The notes under the pieces were generated by a model. The model searched no databases, was not told the DNA's origin, and was given only the letters and a program-made list of their open reading frames with translations. Position numbers and translations under genes: made by a program. DNA of 64,000 nt from an uncultured Clostridium sp. (GTDB lineage Bacteria; Bacillota; Clostridia; Clostridiales; Clostridiaceae). Numbering within the stretch: the first letter of the stretch is position 1; the number at the start of each line of letters is the position of its first letter. The DNA lies in the NCBI RefSeq assembly GCF_934754925.1, contig NZ_CAKVJA010000002.1, positions 124,001 to 188,000 of the forward strand, written 5' to 3'. Shown one piece after another: positions 18,245-27,129 of the stretch.

Positions 18245-18877
18245 ATGGATTTTAAAGACTATTCAATAGAAAAATTTTTATATGAACTAAAGACGGATTT
18301 ACCATCGCCAGGTGGTGGGAGTACCGCAGCATTAGTTTCTGCTTTGTCAGGAGCATTGAATTCTATGGTATATTCATTTACAGTAGATAAGAAAGCTTTT
18401 GAAAAGCTAGATAATAATAAAAAAGAAAAAATGATAAAACTAAAAACAAGTTGTGAAGAGTTTATAAGAAAAAGTATTGCTTATATGGAAGCCGATAGAG
18501 ATACTTTTACAGCTTTAATGGATACATTTAAATTGCCAAAAGATACTGATGAAGAAAAAAAATATAGATCACAAATGATTAGAGAAAAAACAATAGCAGC
18601 AATGGAATCACCATTAAATCTAGCTAAGGATTCTTTAGAGTTTTATAAAAATATAGAATTTGCAGTTGAGTATGGAAATAAAAATTTAACTTCAGATGCT
18701 ATAGTTGCAGCAATCCTTTTACATAGTTCTATAGAAAGTTCTATAGTAAATGTATTTGTTAATTTTAATAGCTTAGGAAATAAGGAGGGATATGAAAATA
18801 TACCTTCTGATTGTAAAGAAATAATAGAAGCATCACTTATTAAAAAAACAGAGATAGTGAAAGCTTTCGGAATATAA
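18245..18877 (+). CDS. fchA: Cyclodeaminase/cyclohydrolase family protein
   Basis: A 210-residue all-helical protein of the FTCD-C fold, with the signature PSPGGGSTAALVSALSGAL near residues 20-38. Relatives are formimidoyl-tetrahydrofolate cyclodeaminase and the methenyl-THF cyclohydrolase FchA of clostridia, both in one-carbon metabolism. It follows the glycosyltransferases by 12 bp and likely shares their transcript, although the functions are unrelated. folD, which also carries cyclohydrolase activity, is elsewhere in the window. Confidence 0.82.
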   Translation: MDFKDYSIEKFLYELKTDLPSPGGGSTAALVSALSGALNSMVYSFTVDKKAFEKLDNNKKEKMIKLKTSCEEFIRKSIAYMEADRDTFTALMDTFKLPKDTDEEKKYRSQMIREKTIAAMESPLNLAKDSLEFYKNIEFAVEYGNKNLTSDAIVAAILLHSSIESSIVNVFVNFNSLGNKEGYENIPSDCKEIIEASLIKKTEIVKAFGI

Positions 18878-18882
18878 AATAT

Positions 18883-18932
18883 AAAAGTCATAATAAATAA
18901 GGTTTAAAAAACTTACTTATTATGACTTTTTT
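18883..18932. terminator. Bidirectional terminator between fchA and pdaA
   Basis: A 14-bp inverted repeat AAAAGTCATAATAA / TTATTATGACTTTT around a roughly 20-nt loop, between convergent genes, with T-runs on both sides. Confidence 0.8.
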
Positions 18933-18968
18933 AATTGAAATACTTAGGAAAATATAGGTTAAAGTATA

Positions 18969-19769
18969 TTATTGATATTCTGGAAGTTCATTAAGTGATT
19001 TAAATTCATAACCATCAGCTTTAATTTGTTGTATTACAGTTTTTAAAACAGCAGTATTAGTCTTAGAGACAGCATGTATAAGCATTATACATCCAGGATG
19101 AACACCATTTGTAATTTTTTTAATTGCTTCTTCTTCACTAGGCTGATTATCAATAATCCAATCTTTATATGCGAAGCTCCAAAAAATTGTTTTATAACCA
19201 AGATCTTTGGTTTTCTTTAGAGAGTTTACTGAGTATTTTCCCATAGGAGGTCTAAAAAATTTAGGCATATCACTACCAACTATTTCTTTATAAGCTGATT
19301 CAACATCTGTAAATTCAAGTTTAAATTTTTCAGGATCAGTTATAGTTGCCATTGATGGATGATGATTTGAGTGGTTACATACTAAATGACCTTCATCCGC
19401 CATCCTTTTTATAATTTCTGGATTTTGAGTTATGTAAGGTTTAACTACAAAAAATGCTGCTGGAACATTTTCTTCTTTTAAAACATCCAATATTTTTGGT
19501 GTATAACCATTTTCATATCCTTCATCAAAAGTTAAATAAATAACTTTTTCATTAGTGTCACCTAGATAATAAGCATCATATTTAGATAAAAGCCCTGTAG
19601 CTTCTTTAGGACATTCTGGTAAAGTGTCTTTACCTCTGTTTACAAAATACCAATTTAATTCTGAATCATCTGAGGCTAAAGTGATAGCGTGGCTAAAGGC
19701 CATTGTAGCAAAACAGCTTATTGATAAAATAAAAGCTAGAATAAAAACAAATAACTTATTTTTTCTCAT
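18969..19769 (-). CDS. pdaA: Delta-lactam-biosynthetic polysaccharide deacetylase (PdaA type)
   Basis: 266 residues with an N-terminal signal peptide (hydrophobic segment about 8-27). The NodB domain has TFDEGYENGYTPKIL (the PdaA version of the usual TFDDG motif), the HSNHHPSM metal site, FRPPMGKYS and the late LIH motif. PdaA removes N-acetyl groups from muramic acid so that muramic-delta-lactam can form in spore cortex; this fits a spore former. It is monocistronic, with GGGAGG before the ATG. A sigma-G-like element lies upstream. Confidence 0.9.
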   Translation of the reverse strand: MRKNKLFVFILAFILSISCFATMAFSHAITLASDDSELNWYFVNRGKDTLPECPKEATGLLSKYDAYYLGDTNEKVIYLTFDEGYENGYTPKILDVLKEENVPAAFFVVKPYITQNPEIIKRMADEGHLVCNHSNHHPSMATITDPEKFKLEFTDVESAYKEIVGSDMPKFFRPPMGKYSVNSLKKTKDLGYKTIFWSFAYKDWIIDNQPSEEEAIKKITNGVHPGCIMLIHAVSKTNTAVLKTVIQQIKADGYEFKSLNELPEYQ

Positions 19770-19797
19770 TATAAATCCTCCCTTTCATAAGTTATAT

Positions 19798-19827
19798 TAA
19801 TATGTTTTGTATATAGAGAGATATTAC
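19798..19827 (-). promoter_or_regulatory. Possible sigma-G-type promoter of pdaA
   Basis: On the minus strand CATATTA (19804-19798) resembles the sigma-F/G -10 consensus, with GTAATA 17 bp upstream as a weak -35. pdaA is forespore-expressed in Bacillus, which is the reason for looking. Motif-level evidence only. Confidence 0.3.
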
Positions 19828-19885
19828 ACGTGGGAAAAACAGGGAATTCATATAAGACGTTAAATAAAAATAAAAAAAGAAAATA

Positions 19886-19914
19886 TTGACTAACAGCATT
19901 AACAGGAATATAAT
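19886..19914 (+). promoter_or_regulatory. Near-consensus sigma-A promoter of the exporter leader
   Basis: TTGACT, 17-bp spacer, TATAAT. Transcription would start near 19921, 27 nt before the first leader ORF and about 340 nt before the first ABC gene. It is one of the strongest promoters seen in the window. Confidence 0.8.
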
Positions 19915-19947
19915 GGAAAAAGAATAAGTTGTTTAGGAGGTAGGAGT

Positions 19948-20028
19948 ATGTTAAACATTAAATTAAATAATTGTAAAGAAAAGAGAATAAATAAAAATAA
20001 CCCTATCTCTATGGTTTTATATAACTAA
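19948..20028 (+). CDS. 26-residue leader peptide upstream of the ABC exporter
   Basis: An ORF of 26 codons (MLNIKLNNCKEKRINK...SMVLYN) with AGGAGG 7 nt before the ATG, directly downstream of the consensus promoter. Two intrinsic terminators follow before the transporter genes. The layout is that of ribosome-mediated attenuators of antibiotic-resistance genes, such as bmrB ahead of bmrCD in Bacillus. A segment inside the ORF (AATAACC, 19996-20002) is complementary to GGTTATT (20080-20086) in the first terminator, so ribosome position could decide folding. Coding status is inference from the signal quality. Confidence 0.55.
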   Translation: MLNIKLNNCKEKRINKNNPISMVLYN

Positions 20029-20072
20029 AATGTTTGTATAAAATTAAATAAAAATTTTTTTTTAATAAATAG

Positions 20073-20104
20073 AGGTCGTGGTTATTACCCATGGCCTTTT
20101 TATA
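20073..20104 (+). terminator. Attenuator terminator 1
   Basis: A 9-bp stem AGGTCGTGG / CCATGGCCT (two G-U pairs), 7-nt loop, then a T-rich tail. It lies 45 nt after the leader ORF stop and well before the transporter genes, so read-through is needed for their expression. Confidence 0.7.
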
Positions 20105-20142
20105 TATTTTTATAGAAATATATTTAATTATATTATTGTAAT

Positions 20143-20173
20143 AAAAAGTCATGGCGATACCATGACTTTTTTT
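20143..20173 (+). terminator. Attenuator terminator 2
   Basis: A perfect 12-bp stem AAAAAGTCATGG / CCATGACTTTTT with a CGATA loop and a run of seven T, still upstream of the transporter genes. CCATG in the right arm of terminator 1 could alternatively pair with CATGG in the left arm of this hairpin. Confidence 0.85.
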
Positions 20174-20194
20174 ATTGTAAAGGGAGGTAAAATT

Positions 20195-20224
20195 ATGAAG
20201 AGTGGAGATCTAAAAGTTGGCTAA
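20195..20224 (+). CDS. Possible 9-residue second leader peptide
   Basis: AAGGGAGG 7 nt before an ATG opens MKSGDLKVG and a stop, 33 bp before the first ABC gene. The Shine-Dalgarno is strong for so short an ORF. It may couple or tune translation of the exporter; it could also be a chance ORF. Confidence 0.35.
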   Translation: MKSGDLKVG

Positions 20225-20257
20225 CAATTAAATTTTAAACTAAAGGGGGAGTCAGTA

Positions 20258-21988
20258 ATGACTAAAGTATTTAAGTACGTATTAAAGTATAGGAGAACGT
20301 TGATATTTGGAACTATATCCATGCTTATTGTTATTGGGGTTGATTTGTTAATTCCATATATGCAACAAATATTTATAGATTATGGAATTATTGCTGGAAA
20401 TGAAAAAATTATATTTTTTGTTCTAGGGGCTATATTAGTTATTTCAGCAATTAAAGCAATATTTGGTTATAATAAAGAATTTAAATATGATCTATTGAGT
20501 ACTTGGGTTCATCAAGATATTAAAAATGATCTTTTTACTAGTATTCAAAAATTAGAATTTAAATATTTTGATGGAATGAATACTGGAGAGTTAATGTCAA
20601 GAATTGGAGAAGATGCAGAAAATATATGGCAAACTATCGGTTATGGATTGAGGCTTTTTGTTGAAAATATAATTTATTTTATTATATCAACAATAATTTT
20701 ATTTTCTCTAAATTGGAAATTAGCTTTAGCATGTTTTATAGTTATGATTCCAATAGGATTTATTGCAGTTCAACTTGAAAAGAAATTTGGTAAATGCTAT
20801 GAAGAAATAAGCGATAAGACGGCAGAAATAAATACTACTGCACAAGAAGATATAGCAGGAATAAGACTTGTTAAAGCTTTTTCAAGAGAAAAGTATGAGA
20901 TAAACAAATTTTTAAAATTAAATAAGTCTTACTATGACTTAAATATGAATCAAGCAAAAGTAATAGGAAATTACTTTCCTAAAATAGAGTTCTTAACTAA
21001 CATTTCATTAGTAATAATGATAGTTTTAGGTGGATATTTAGTTATGAATGAAGAGATGACTATTGGAGTTTTAGTAGCTTTTAGCGGATATATATGGAAT
21101 ATTATATGGCCCATGAGAATGCTTGGAGAGCTTACAGATTTAATTTCAAGGAATTTAGCTTCGGCTAAAAAGATATTTGCAATTATAGAAAGAGAACCTG
21201 AAATAAAAAGTGGTTTATTAAATAATAAAAAGATTAAGGGTGATATTAAATTTGAAAATGTTAGTTTTAGATATAATGATGAACTAGTATTAAAAAATAT
21301 TAATTTAGATATTAAGGCAGGAAGTACAGTAGCTATAATGGGAACTACAGGTTCAGGAAAATCAACTTTATTAAATCTTATAGGAAGATACTATGATGTA
21401 AAAGAAGGTAGTATAAAGGTTGATAATGTAGATGTTAAAAATTATGACTTAGAAGTTTTAAGAAGTAGTATGGCAATTGTGCCACAAGATACCTTTTTAT
21501 TTTCTGATTCAATTTTAAATAATATAAAGTTTAGTAATGAAAATGCAGATATAGATGATGTGAAAAAATATTCTAAATTAGCATGTTCTTTAGATTTTAT
21601 AGAAGCTTTAGATGAAGGATTTAATACTGAAATAGGAGAAAGAGGGATAGGACTTTCTGGGGGGCAAAAGCAAAGAATATCTATCTCTAGAGCTTTAATA
21701 AGGAATTCTTCTATTTTGATTTTAGATGATTCAACTTCAGCTTTAGATATGGAAACAGAGCAACAGCTATTGAGAAATTTATCACAAATGGAAAAGCAAA
21801 GTACAACTTTTATAGTTGCACATAGAATTTCAGCTGTTAAAAATGCAGATCTAATAGTTTATTTAGAAAATGGTGAAATAAAAGAAAAGGGAACTCATGA
21901 AGAATTATTAAAATTAAAAGGTGCTTACTACGATATTTACTATGAGCAATTTAAGGATTTTAATCTTTTAGAAAAGGAGGTTATATAA
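20258..21988 (+). CDS. ABC exporter half-transporter, subunit with degenerate Walker B
   Basis: 576 residues: six-helix type I exporter membrane domain (about 1-310), then a nucleotide-binding domain with Walker A GTTGSGKST (about 362-370), signature LSGGQKQR (about 463), Walker B ending ILDDSTSALD and the His switch VAHRIS. The residue after Walker B is Asp where the catalytic Glu is expected, as in the degenerate subunit of heterodimers such as TM287 and BmrC. Its partner is the next gene, 1 bp away. Probably a multidrug exporter; substrate unknown. Expression appears governed by the attenuating leader upstream. Confidence 0.92.
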   Translation: MTKVFKYVLKYRRTLIFGTISMLIVIGVDLLIPYMQQIFIDYGIIAGNEKIIFFVLGAILVISAIKAIFGYNKEFKYDLLSTWVHQDIKNDLFTSIQKLEFKYFDGMNTGELMSRIGEDAENIWQTIGYGLRLFVENIIYFIISTIILFSLNWKLALACFIVMIPIGFIAVQLEKKFGKCYEEISDKTAEINTTAQEDIAGIRLVKAFSREKYEINKFLKLNKSYYDLNMNQAKVIGNYFPKIEFLTNISLVIMIVLGGYLVMNEEMTIGVLVAFSGYIWNIIWPMRMLGELTDLISRNLASAKKIFAIIEREPEIKSGLLNNKKIKGDIKFENVSFRYNDELVLKNINLDIKAGSTVAIMGTTGSGKSTLLNLIGRYYDVKEGSIKVDNVDVKNYDLEVLRSSMAIVPQDTFLFSDSILNNIKFSNENADIDDVKKYSKLACSLDFIEALDEGFNTEIGERGIGLSGGQKQRISISRALIRNSSILILDDSTSALDMETEQQLLRNLSQMEKQSTTFIVAHRISAVKNADLIVYLENGEIKEKGTHEELLKLKGAYYDIYYEQFKDFNLLEKEVI

Positions 21989-21989
21989 T

Positions 21990-23774
21990 ATGCAAAATAA
22001 TATAAATAAAGATGAAGAAATTATGACACGTAGCAAAAGCGAAATAACTATGAAGTTATTAACGTATCTTAAGCCGTATAAATTAAAATCTTTTTTTGTT
22101 GTATTATTGATGATATTTGTAATGGTATGCGAAATAGTAAATCCATTATTATTAAAGATTGCTATAGATGACTATGTAGGTAGTAAAAATGTTAATGGTT
22201 TAATAGTAATAGGAGTTTCGTTATTATCATTAAATTTATTAGCTTGGGGATTGTCAAAAATAAGATGGAATATGATAACTAGTATAACTAATAGTATTTT
22301 AGTTAATATAAGACATGAGTTATATAGTCATATTCAATATTTATCCTTTGACTTTTTTGATAGTAGACCAGTAGGTAAAATACTTGCAAGAGTTGTTGGA
22401 GATGTTAATGCTTTGAAAAATTTATTTTCTCAAGCAATACAGTCTTTTATTCCACAAATAATTAATTTGTTTTGTGTTGCGATAATAATGTTTATGCTTA
22501 ATATTAAATTAGCTTTAGCATCAATAGCATTGCTTCCTTTGTTAGGATTTGCAATGTTTTGGATAGAGATTTATTCAAGAAGAAGATGGGAAACTTATAG
22601 AAATAAGCGTTCAAATTTAAATGGATTTACCCACGAAGATTTTTCAGGAATAAAAGTTGTACAAGGGTTTGCTAAAGAAAAAGGAACAGAAAATAACTTT
22701 AAAAATATGGTGGGAGAATTAAGTGATTCTTTTATAAACGCTGTAAAACTAAATGATTGCTTTTGGCCATTAGTAGAATTATCTTGGGGTGTAGGAACTC
22801 TTGTAGTTTTTGCTGTAGGATATTTTTTAATAAAAAATGATGAGATAGAAATAGGTACTTTAATAGCATTTTCAATGTATGTTGGTATGTTTTGGAGACC
22901 TATTATGAATCTTTCAAGTTTTTATAATACTCTAATTACAAACTTTTCAGCAGCAGATAGGATTTTCGATATTTTAGATATAGAGCCTGTTATAAAAAAT
23001 TCTTTAAATGCAAAACCAATTGGAATAATTAAAGGAAATGTAGAATTTAAAAATGTTACTTTTTCTTATGATGATGAAACTGAAGTATTGAAAAATGTAA
23101 GCTTTAAAGTTTCAAAGGGGGAAAAGATTGCTTTAGTAGGAGCGACAGGTGCTGGTAAAAGCACAATAGTTTCATTATTAAGTAGATTTTATGATCCAAC
23201 TAAGGGGAAAATTTTGGTGGATGGAAAAGATATTAAAAATGTGGACTTAGAAAGTTTGAGGAGTCAAATGGGAATTATGCTTCAGGATACATTTTTATTT
23301 TCAGAATCAATTATGGAAAATATCAGGTATGGAAGACTTGATGCCACTGATGAAGAGGTTATTAATGCAGCTAAAGCTGTAAATGCTCATAAATTTATCA
23401 TGGAATTAGAAAAGGGGTACGATACTGAAGTTAATGAAAGAGGTTCAAGGCTTTCTTTAGGACAAAGGCAACTGATATCTTTTGCAAGGGCACTTCTTGC
23501 AAATCCAAGAATATTAATTTTAGATGAAGCAACTTCTAATATTGATACTCAAACAGAAAAGCTAGTTCAGGAAGGAATAGAAAAGATTCTCCATGGAAGA
23601 ACTTCATTTGTAGTAGCCCATAGACTTTCTACTATTAGGGATTGTGATAAGATTATGGTTATAAATGATGGTGAAATTGAAGAGGTTGGAAATCATGAAG
23701 AACTTCTAAAGAAAAAAGGAAGTTATTATGAGCTTTATATGGCACAATATAACTTCTTAAGTGAAGGAGCTTAG
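21990..23774 (+). CDS. ABC exporter half-transporter, subunit with catalytic Glu
   Basis: 594 residues: six membrane helices, then a nucleotide-binding domain with Walker A GATGAGKST (about 385-393), signature LSLGQ rather than LSGGQ (about 489), Walker B ILDEATSNID with intact Glu, and VAHRLS. In the dimer the altered LSLGQ faces the Walker sites of the partner that lacks the Glu, so both defects fall in the same ATP site and the other site is fully consensus. That is the pattern of BmrCD/LmrCD/TM287-288-like exporters. AAAGGAGG lies within the end of the preceding gene, indicating coupled expression. Confidence 0.92.
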   Translation: MQNNINKDEEIMTRSKSEITMKLLTYLKPYKLKSFFVVLLMIFVMVCEIVNPLLLKIAIDDYVGSKNVNGLIVIGVSLLSLNLLAWGLSKIRWNMITSITNSILVNIRHELYSHIQYLSFDFFDSRPVGKILARVVGDVNALKNLFSQAIQSFIPQIINLFCVAIIMFMLNIKLALASIALLPLLGFAMFWIEIYSRRRWETYRNKRSNLNGFTHEDFSGIKVVQGFAKEKGTENNFKNMVGELSDSFINAVKLNDCFWPLVELSWGVGTLVVFAVGYFLIKNDEIEIGTLIAFSMYVGMFWRPIMNLSSFYNTLITNFSAADRIFDILDIEPVIKNSLNAKPIGIIKGNVEFKNVTFSYDDETEVLKNVSFKVSKGEKIALVGATGAGKSTIVSLLSRFYDPTKGKILVDGKDIKNVDLESLRSQMGIMLQDTFLFSESIMENIRYGRLDATDEEVINAAKAVNAHKFIMELEKGYDTEVNERGSRLSLGQRQLISFARALLANPRILILDEATSNIDTQTEKLVQEGIEKILHGRTSFVVAHRLSTIRDCDKIMVINDGEIEEVGNHEELLKKKGSYYELYMAQYNFLSEGA

Positions 23775-23872
23775 GCAAGTTAAGAGTTAATAATTATTCT
23801 TACATGTATATGAGGGTATGGGATTTAAAGTTGATAAGATAATGTAATTAATAGAAGAGGAGAAAATTAATT

Positions 23873-25054
23873 ATGGAATATGAAATAGTACATTTAGCTA
23901 AAGAAAAATGGAAGGGACATATTATTCCAATAAAATATACAACAAAACAATACTATGATGTTGTTGTGGATAAAAAAGAAAATGGGTTTAGTGTTAATAT
24001 AGAAAAGAAAGATTTTGTAGAAGCTGTAACTCATACGCCAGAAGAATGTAATTTTCAAGATAAATTATATGAAGAGTATTGGGAAAATGCTTATGCTTGG
24101 GGTATTTTAGATAATGACAATCTAGTTGCGGCTATTGAAACTAATGTGGAAGTATGGTCTAATCGGTTAAGAATTACTGAACTTTGGGTAGCTAAAGATT
24201 ATCAGAAAAAAGGTATAGGTCATGCATTAATAGAAGTAGCAAAGGAACAAGCATTATTAGAAGGTCGTCGTGCTATTATATTGGAAACACAATCTTCTAA
24301 TGTTAACGCAATAGACTTTTATCAGCACGAAGGTTTTACTTTAATAGGATTTGATTCATGTTGTTATAAAAATAATGATCTAGAAAGAAAAGAAGTTAGA
24401 CTTGAGTTCGGTTGGTTTCCAAAGAAACATAAAAAGTTAAAAAGAGAAGATTTAGTTATAAGAAAAGAAAAAGCAGAAGATTATTATGATGTTGAATTAA
24501 TAACTCAAAGGGCTTTTTGGAATAGACATGGTGTAGGATGTTGTGAGCATTATCTTGTTCATAAGCTACGTGAAGATAAAGATTACCTTCCAGAGTTAAG
24601 TAGAATAGCAGTAAAAGATGGAGAAATAATAGGAAGTATAATGTATTCAAAATCTCAGATAAAAGATGGAGAAAATATACATGAGATTATTACTTTTGGA
24701 CCACTTTGTGTTAAGCCGGAATGGCAAAGATGTGGAGTTGGTGAAATTCTTTTAACTGAAACTATAGAAATTGCTAAAAATGAAGGATATAAAGGAATTG
24801 TAATATTTGGTGAGCCAGATTATTACCCTAGGATAGGATTTAAAACTTGTGACAATTTTAATATTACAACTGCAGATGGTAAAAACTTTGATGCGTTTAT
24901 GTGCTATGAACTAGATAAAGATAGTATGAGAGATATAAAAGGAAAGTTTTATGAATCAAAGGTCTTTGAAAATTTACCACAAGAAGAGGTAGAAGAGTAT
25001 AATAAGAAATTTCCTCTTATGAGTAAATTAAGATTTCCGGGGCAGTGGAATTAA
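23873..25054 (+). CDS. Tandem GNAT-domain acetyltransferase
   Basis: 393 residues with two GNAT folds. Residues 1-175 resemble streptothricin/aminoglycoside-type acetyltransferases (ITELWVAKDYQKKGIGHALIEVA, then NAIDFYQHEGF). Residues 195-350 resemble the YhbS family (FGPLCVKPEWQRCGVGEILLTETIEIA, then GEPDYYPRIGF). Each half has the acetyl-CoA loop (QKKGIG and QRCGVG, matching Q/R-x-x-G-x-G/A). The gene follows the exporter by about 100 bp and has AGAGGAG before its ATG. Substrate unknown; proximity to a drug-type exporter makes an antibiotic-modifying role a reasonable guess. Confidence 0.85.
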   Translation: MEYEIVHLAKEKWKGHIIPIKYTTKQYYDVVVDKKENGFSVNIEKKDFVEAVTHTPEECNFQDKLYEEYWENAYAWGILDNDNLVAAIETNVEVWSNRLRITELWVAKDYQKKGIGHALIEVAKEQALLEGRRAIILETQSSNVNAIDFYQHEGFTLIGFDSCCYKNNDLERKEVRLEFGWFPKKHKKLKREDLVIRKEKAEDYYDVELITQRAFWNRHGVGCCEHYLVHKLREDKDYLPELSRIAVKDGEIIGSIMYSKSQIKDGENIHEIITFGPLCVKPEWQRCGVGEILLTETIEIAKNEGYKGIVIFGEPDYYPRIGFKTCDNFNITTADGKNFDAFMCYELDKDSMRDIKGKFYESKVFENLPQEEVEEYNKKFPLMSKLRFPGQWN

Positions 25055-25093
25055 TAGAATAAATTTAAAAAGTTATAAATTAAGGAGATTGAT

Positions 25094-25621
25094 ATGGAGT
25101 TTATAAATATTGAGGCTGATAATATAAAGGTAGAATTGTTTTCAAACTTTAAAAGATATCAAAAGGTAACAAAATGCTGGAGAAAAATTGAAGGACAATG
25201 GGTTATAAAAGATATTGCTTTTACAGAAGAGTGGGGAATTGAGGAGTATAAGATATTATCATCATGCTTGAAAAATACAGTGGAAACAGGTGGAATGGTA
25301 ATGGGAGCTTTTTCAGATGGAATTTTAAAGGGATTTGTATCTGTTGAAGCCGGGTTGTTTGGAGAGAATAAAGAGTACTTAGATTTGTCTAGTATACATG
25401 TTTCCTTAGATATGCGAGGAAATGGAATTGGAAAAGAACTTTTTAGATTATCAAAAAAATGGGCAAAAGAACATGGTGCAAAGAAATTATATATATCAGC
25501 ACATTCATCAGTAGAGACTCAAGCCTTTTATAAAGCAATGGGATGTGTTGAAGCTGAGGAATATAGCCAAAAGCACATAGATAGAGAACCTTTTGATTGT
25601 CAATTGGAATGCAAAGTTTAA
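25094..25621 (+). CDS. GNAT family N-acetyltransferase
   Basis: A 175-residue single GNAT domain. The acetyl-CoA-binding segment is SSIHVSLDMRGNGIGKELFRLSKKWAKEHG (cited here by its key R-G-N-G-I-G loop near residue 116), followed by the AFYKAMGC motif. It is 39 bp after the tandem GNAT gene with its own AAGGAG and may be in the same transcript. Substrate unknown. Confidence 0.85.
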   Translation: MEFINIEADNIKVELFSNFKRYQKVTKCWRKIEGQWVIKDIAFTEEWGIEEYKILSSCLKNTVETGGMVMGAFSDGILKGFVSVEAGLFGENKEYLDLSSIHVSLDMRGNGIGKELFRLSKKWAKEHGAKKLYISAHSSVETQAFYKAMGCVEAEEYSQKHIDREPFDCQLECKV

Positions 25622-25715
25622 GAAAAATGAAAAAATATATAGAGATTAAAAGAATTGTGTTTAAATATTTCCAAGTGAATTTGAAAAGTGTGGAGAATAA
25701 AAGAATATTTTATCG

Positions 25716-25744
25716 TTGAAATTAAATTAGTTCTAGAGTATAAT
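25716..25744 (+). promoter_or_regulatory. Sigma-A promoter of ychF
   Basis: TTGAAA, 17-bp spacer, TATAAT, placing the start site about 30 nt before the ychF ATG. Confidence 0.7.
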
Positions 25745-25782
25745 CTTAGAAGTATTAGTAAGGTCGAAAGGATGTTATATAG

Positions 25783-26880
25783 ATGAGATTAGGGATTGTA
25801 GGACTACCAAACGTAGGGAAAAGTACATTGTTTAATGCTATAACAAAGGCAGGAGCAGAATCAGCAAACTACCCATTCTGTACAATAGAACCAAACGTAG
25901 GTGTTGTTAGTGTACCAGATAAGAGATTAGACGTATTAGAAAAAATGTATGGTACAAAGAGAAAAGTTTATACTGCTGTAGAATTCTATGATATAGCTGG
26001 ATTAGTTAAAGGAGCTTCAAAAGGTGAAGGATTAGGAAATAAGTTCTTATCACATATCAGAGAAGTTGAAGCCATAGTACATGCAGTTAGATGTTTTGAA
26101 GATGAAAATGTAGTTCACGTTGAAGGTTCAGTAGATCCAATTAGAGATATAGAAACTATAAACTTAGAACTTATATTTGCAGATTTAGAAGTTTTAGAAA
26201 GAAGAATGGAAAAAGGAGTGAAACTTGCTAGATCTGGTGATAAAAAGGCTAAAGCTGAATATGAAATAATGGAAAAGGTTAAAGCTCATTTAGAAGCTAA
26301 TAAGCCAATTAGAACATTAGAATTAAATGAAGATGAAGAAGCTTTTGTTAAGTCTTTATTTATGATTACTTCTAAGCCAGTATTATATTCTTGTAATATA
26401 TCAGAAGATGATATGATGAGTGGAAATCTTGAAAATAAATATGTTAAGATGGTTAAAGAATATGCAGCAAATGAGAATTCAGGAGTAGTTGTTGTATGTG
26501 CTAAACTTGAAGAAGAGTTATCAGGGTTAGATGAAGAAGAAAAAGCTGAAATGCTAGAAGAGTATGGAATAGAAGAATCAGGGTTAGATAAGTTAATAAG
26601 AGAATCTTATAAGTTATTAGGATTAATAAGTTATTTAACAGCTGGTGTTCAAGAGGTTAGAGCTTGGACTATAAAACAAGGAACTAAGGCTCCAGCAGCA
26701 GCAGGCAAAATTCACTCTGACATAGAAAGAGGATTTATAAGAGCGGAAGTTGTAGCTTATGATGATTTAGTTGAATGTGGTTCAGAAGCAGCAGCTAAAG
26801 AAAAGGGATTATACAGACTTGAAGGTAAAGAATACGTAATGAAAGATGGAGATGTAGTAAACTTCAGATTTAATGTATAA
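25783..26880 (+). CDS. ychF: Redox-regulated ATPase YchF (Obg family)
   Basis: A 365-residue translation-associated P-loop ATPase related to OLA1. It has the P-loop GLPNVGKST (7-15), switch region [11 protein letters not shown], a central coiled-coil insert (about 125-200) and the C-terminal TGS domain. The ribosome-binding site is AAAGGA. It is monocistronic, with its own promoter and terminator, and lies next to the division cluster without an evident functional link. Confidence 0.95.
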   Translation: MRLGIVGLPNVGKSTLFNAITKAGAESANYPFCTIEPNVGVVSVPDKRLDVLEKMYGTKRKVYTAVEFYDIAGLVKGASKGEGLGNKFLSHIREVEAIVHAVRCFEDENVVHVEGSVDPIRDIETINLELIFADLEVLERRMEKGVKLARSGDKKAKAEYEIMEKVKAHLEANKPIRTLELNEDEEAFVKSLFMITSKPVLYSCNISEDDMMSGNLENKYVKMVKEYAANENSGVVVVCAKLEEELSGLDEEEKAEMLEEYGIEESGLDKLIRESYKLLGLISYLTAGVQEVRAWTIKQGTKAPAAAGKIHSDIERGFIRAEVVAYDDLVECGSEAAAKEKGLYRLEGKEYVMKDGDVVNFRFNV

Positions 26881-26893
26881 TAAATATTTATAG

Positions 26894-26924
26894 AATAGGA
26901 ACTGTTTTGACAGTTCCTATTTTT
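26894..26924 (+). terminator. Rho-independent terminator after ychF
   Basis: An 11-bp perfect stem AATAGGAACTG / CAGTTCCTATT with a 6-nt loop and trailing T residues. Confidence 0.85.
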
Positions 26925-27091
26925 ATGAAAAAATATATAAAGAATAAAAAGGAAAATACTAATATCGCTAAGTTTTTACTATAAAATGTAATAAAGATAA
27001 AAATACTATTACTTATATTTTAAATGTAAGAAAAAGTATTGATTTTTTATGTTTTACATAAGAAAAAAATACTATTTTAAGTAAATATATC
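26925..27091. other. A/T-rich intergenic spacer, no gene seen
   Basis: Between the ychF terminator and the dcw promoter. It contains a loosely repeated A4-6-TACTA motif (near 26953, 27002 and 27064) but no ORF, RNA structure or binding site I can support. Confidence 0.4.
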
Positions 27092-27120
27092 TTGAAGGAA
27101 ATAGAATAATTTTATAGAAT
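27092..27120 (+). promoter_or_regulatory. dcw operon promoter
   Basis: TTGAAG, 17-bp spacer, TAGAAT. It lies immediately before the MraZ-box-like repeats and the mraZ remnant, the canonical position of the division-cluster promoter. It presumably still drives rsmH and the genes downstream. Confidence 0.65.
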
Positions 27121-27129
27121 ATATATATA

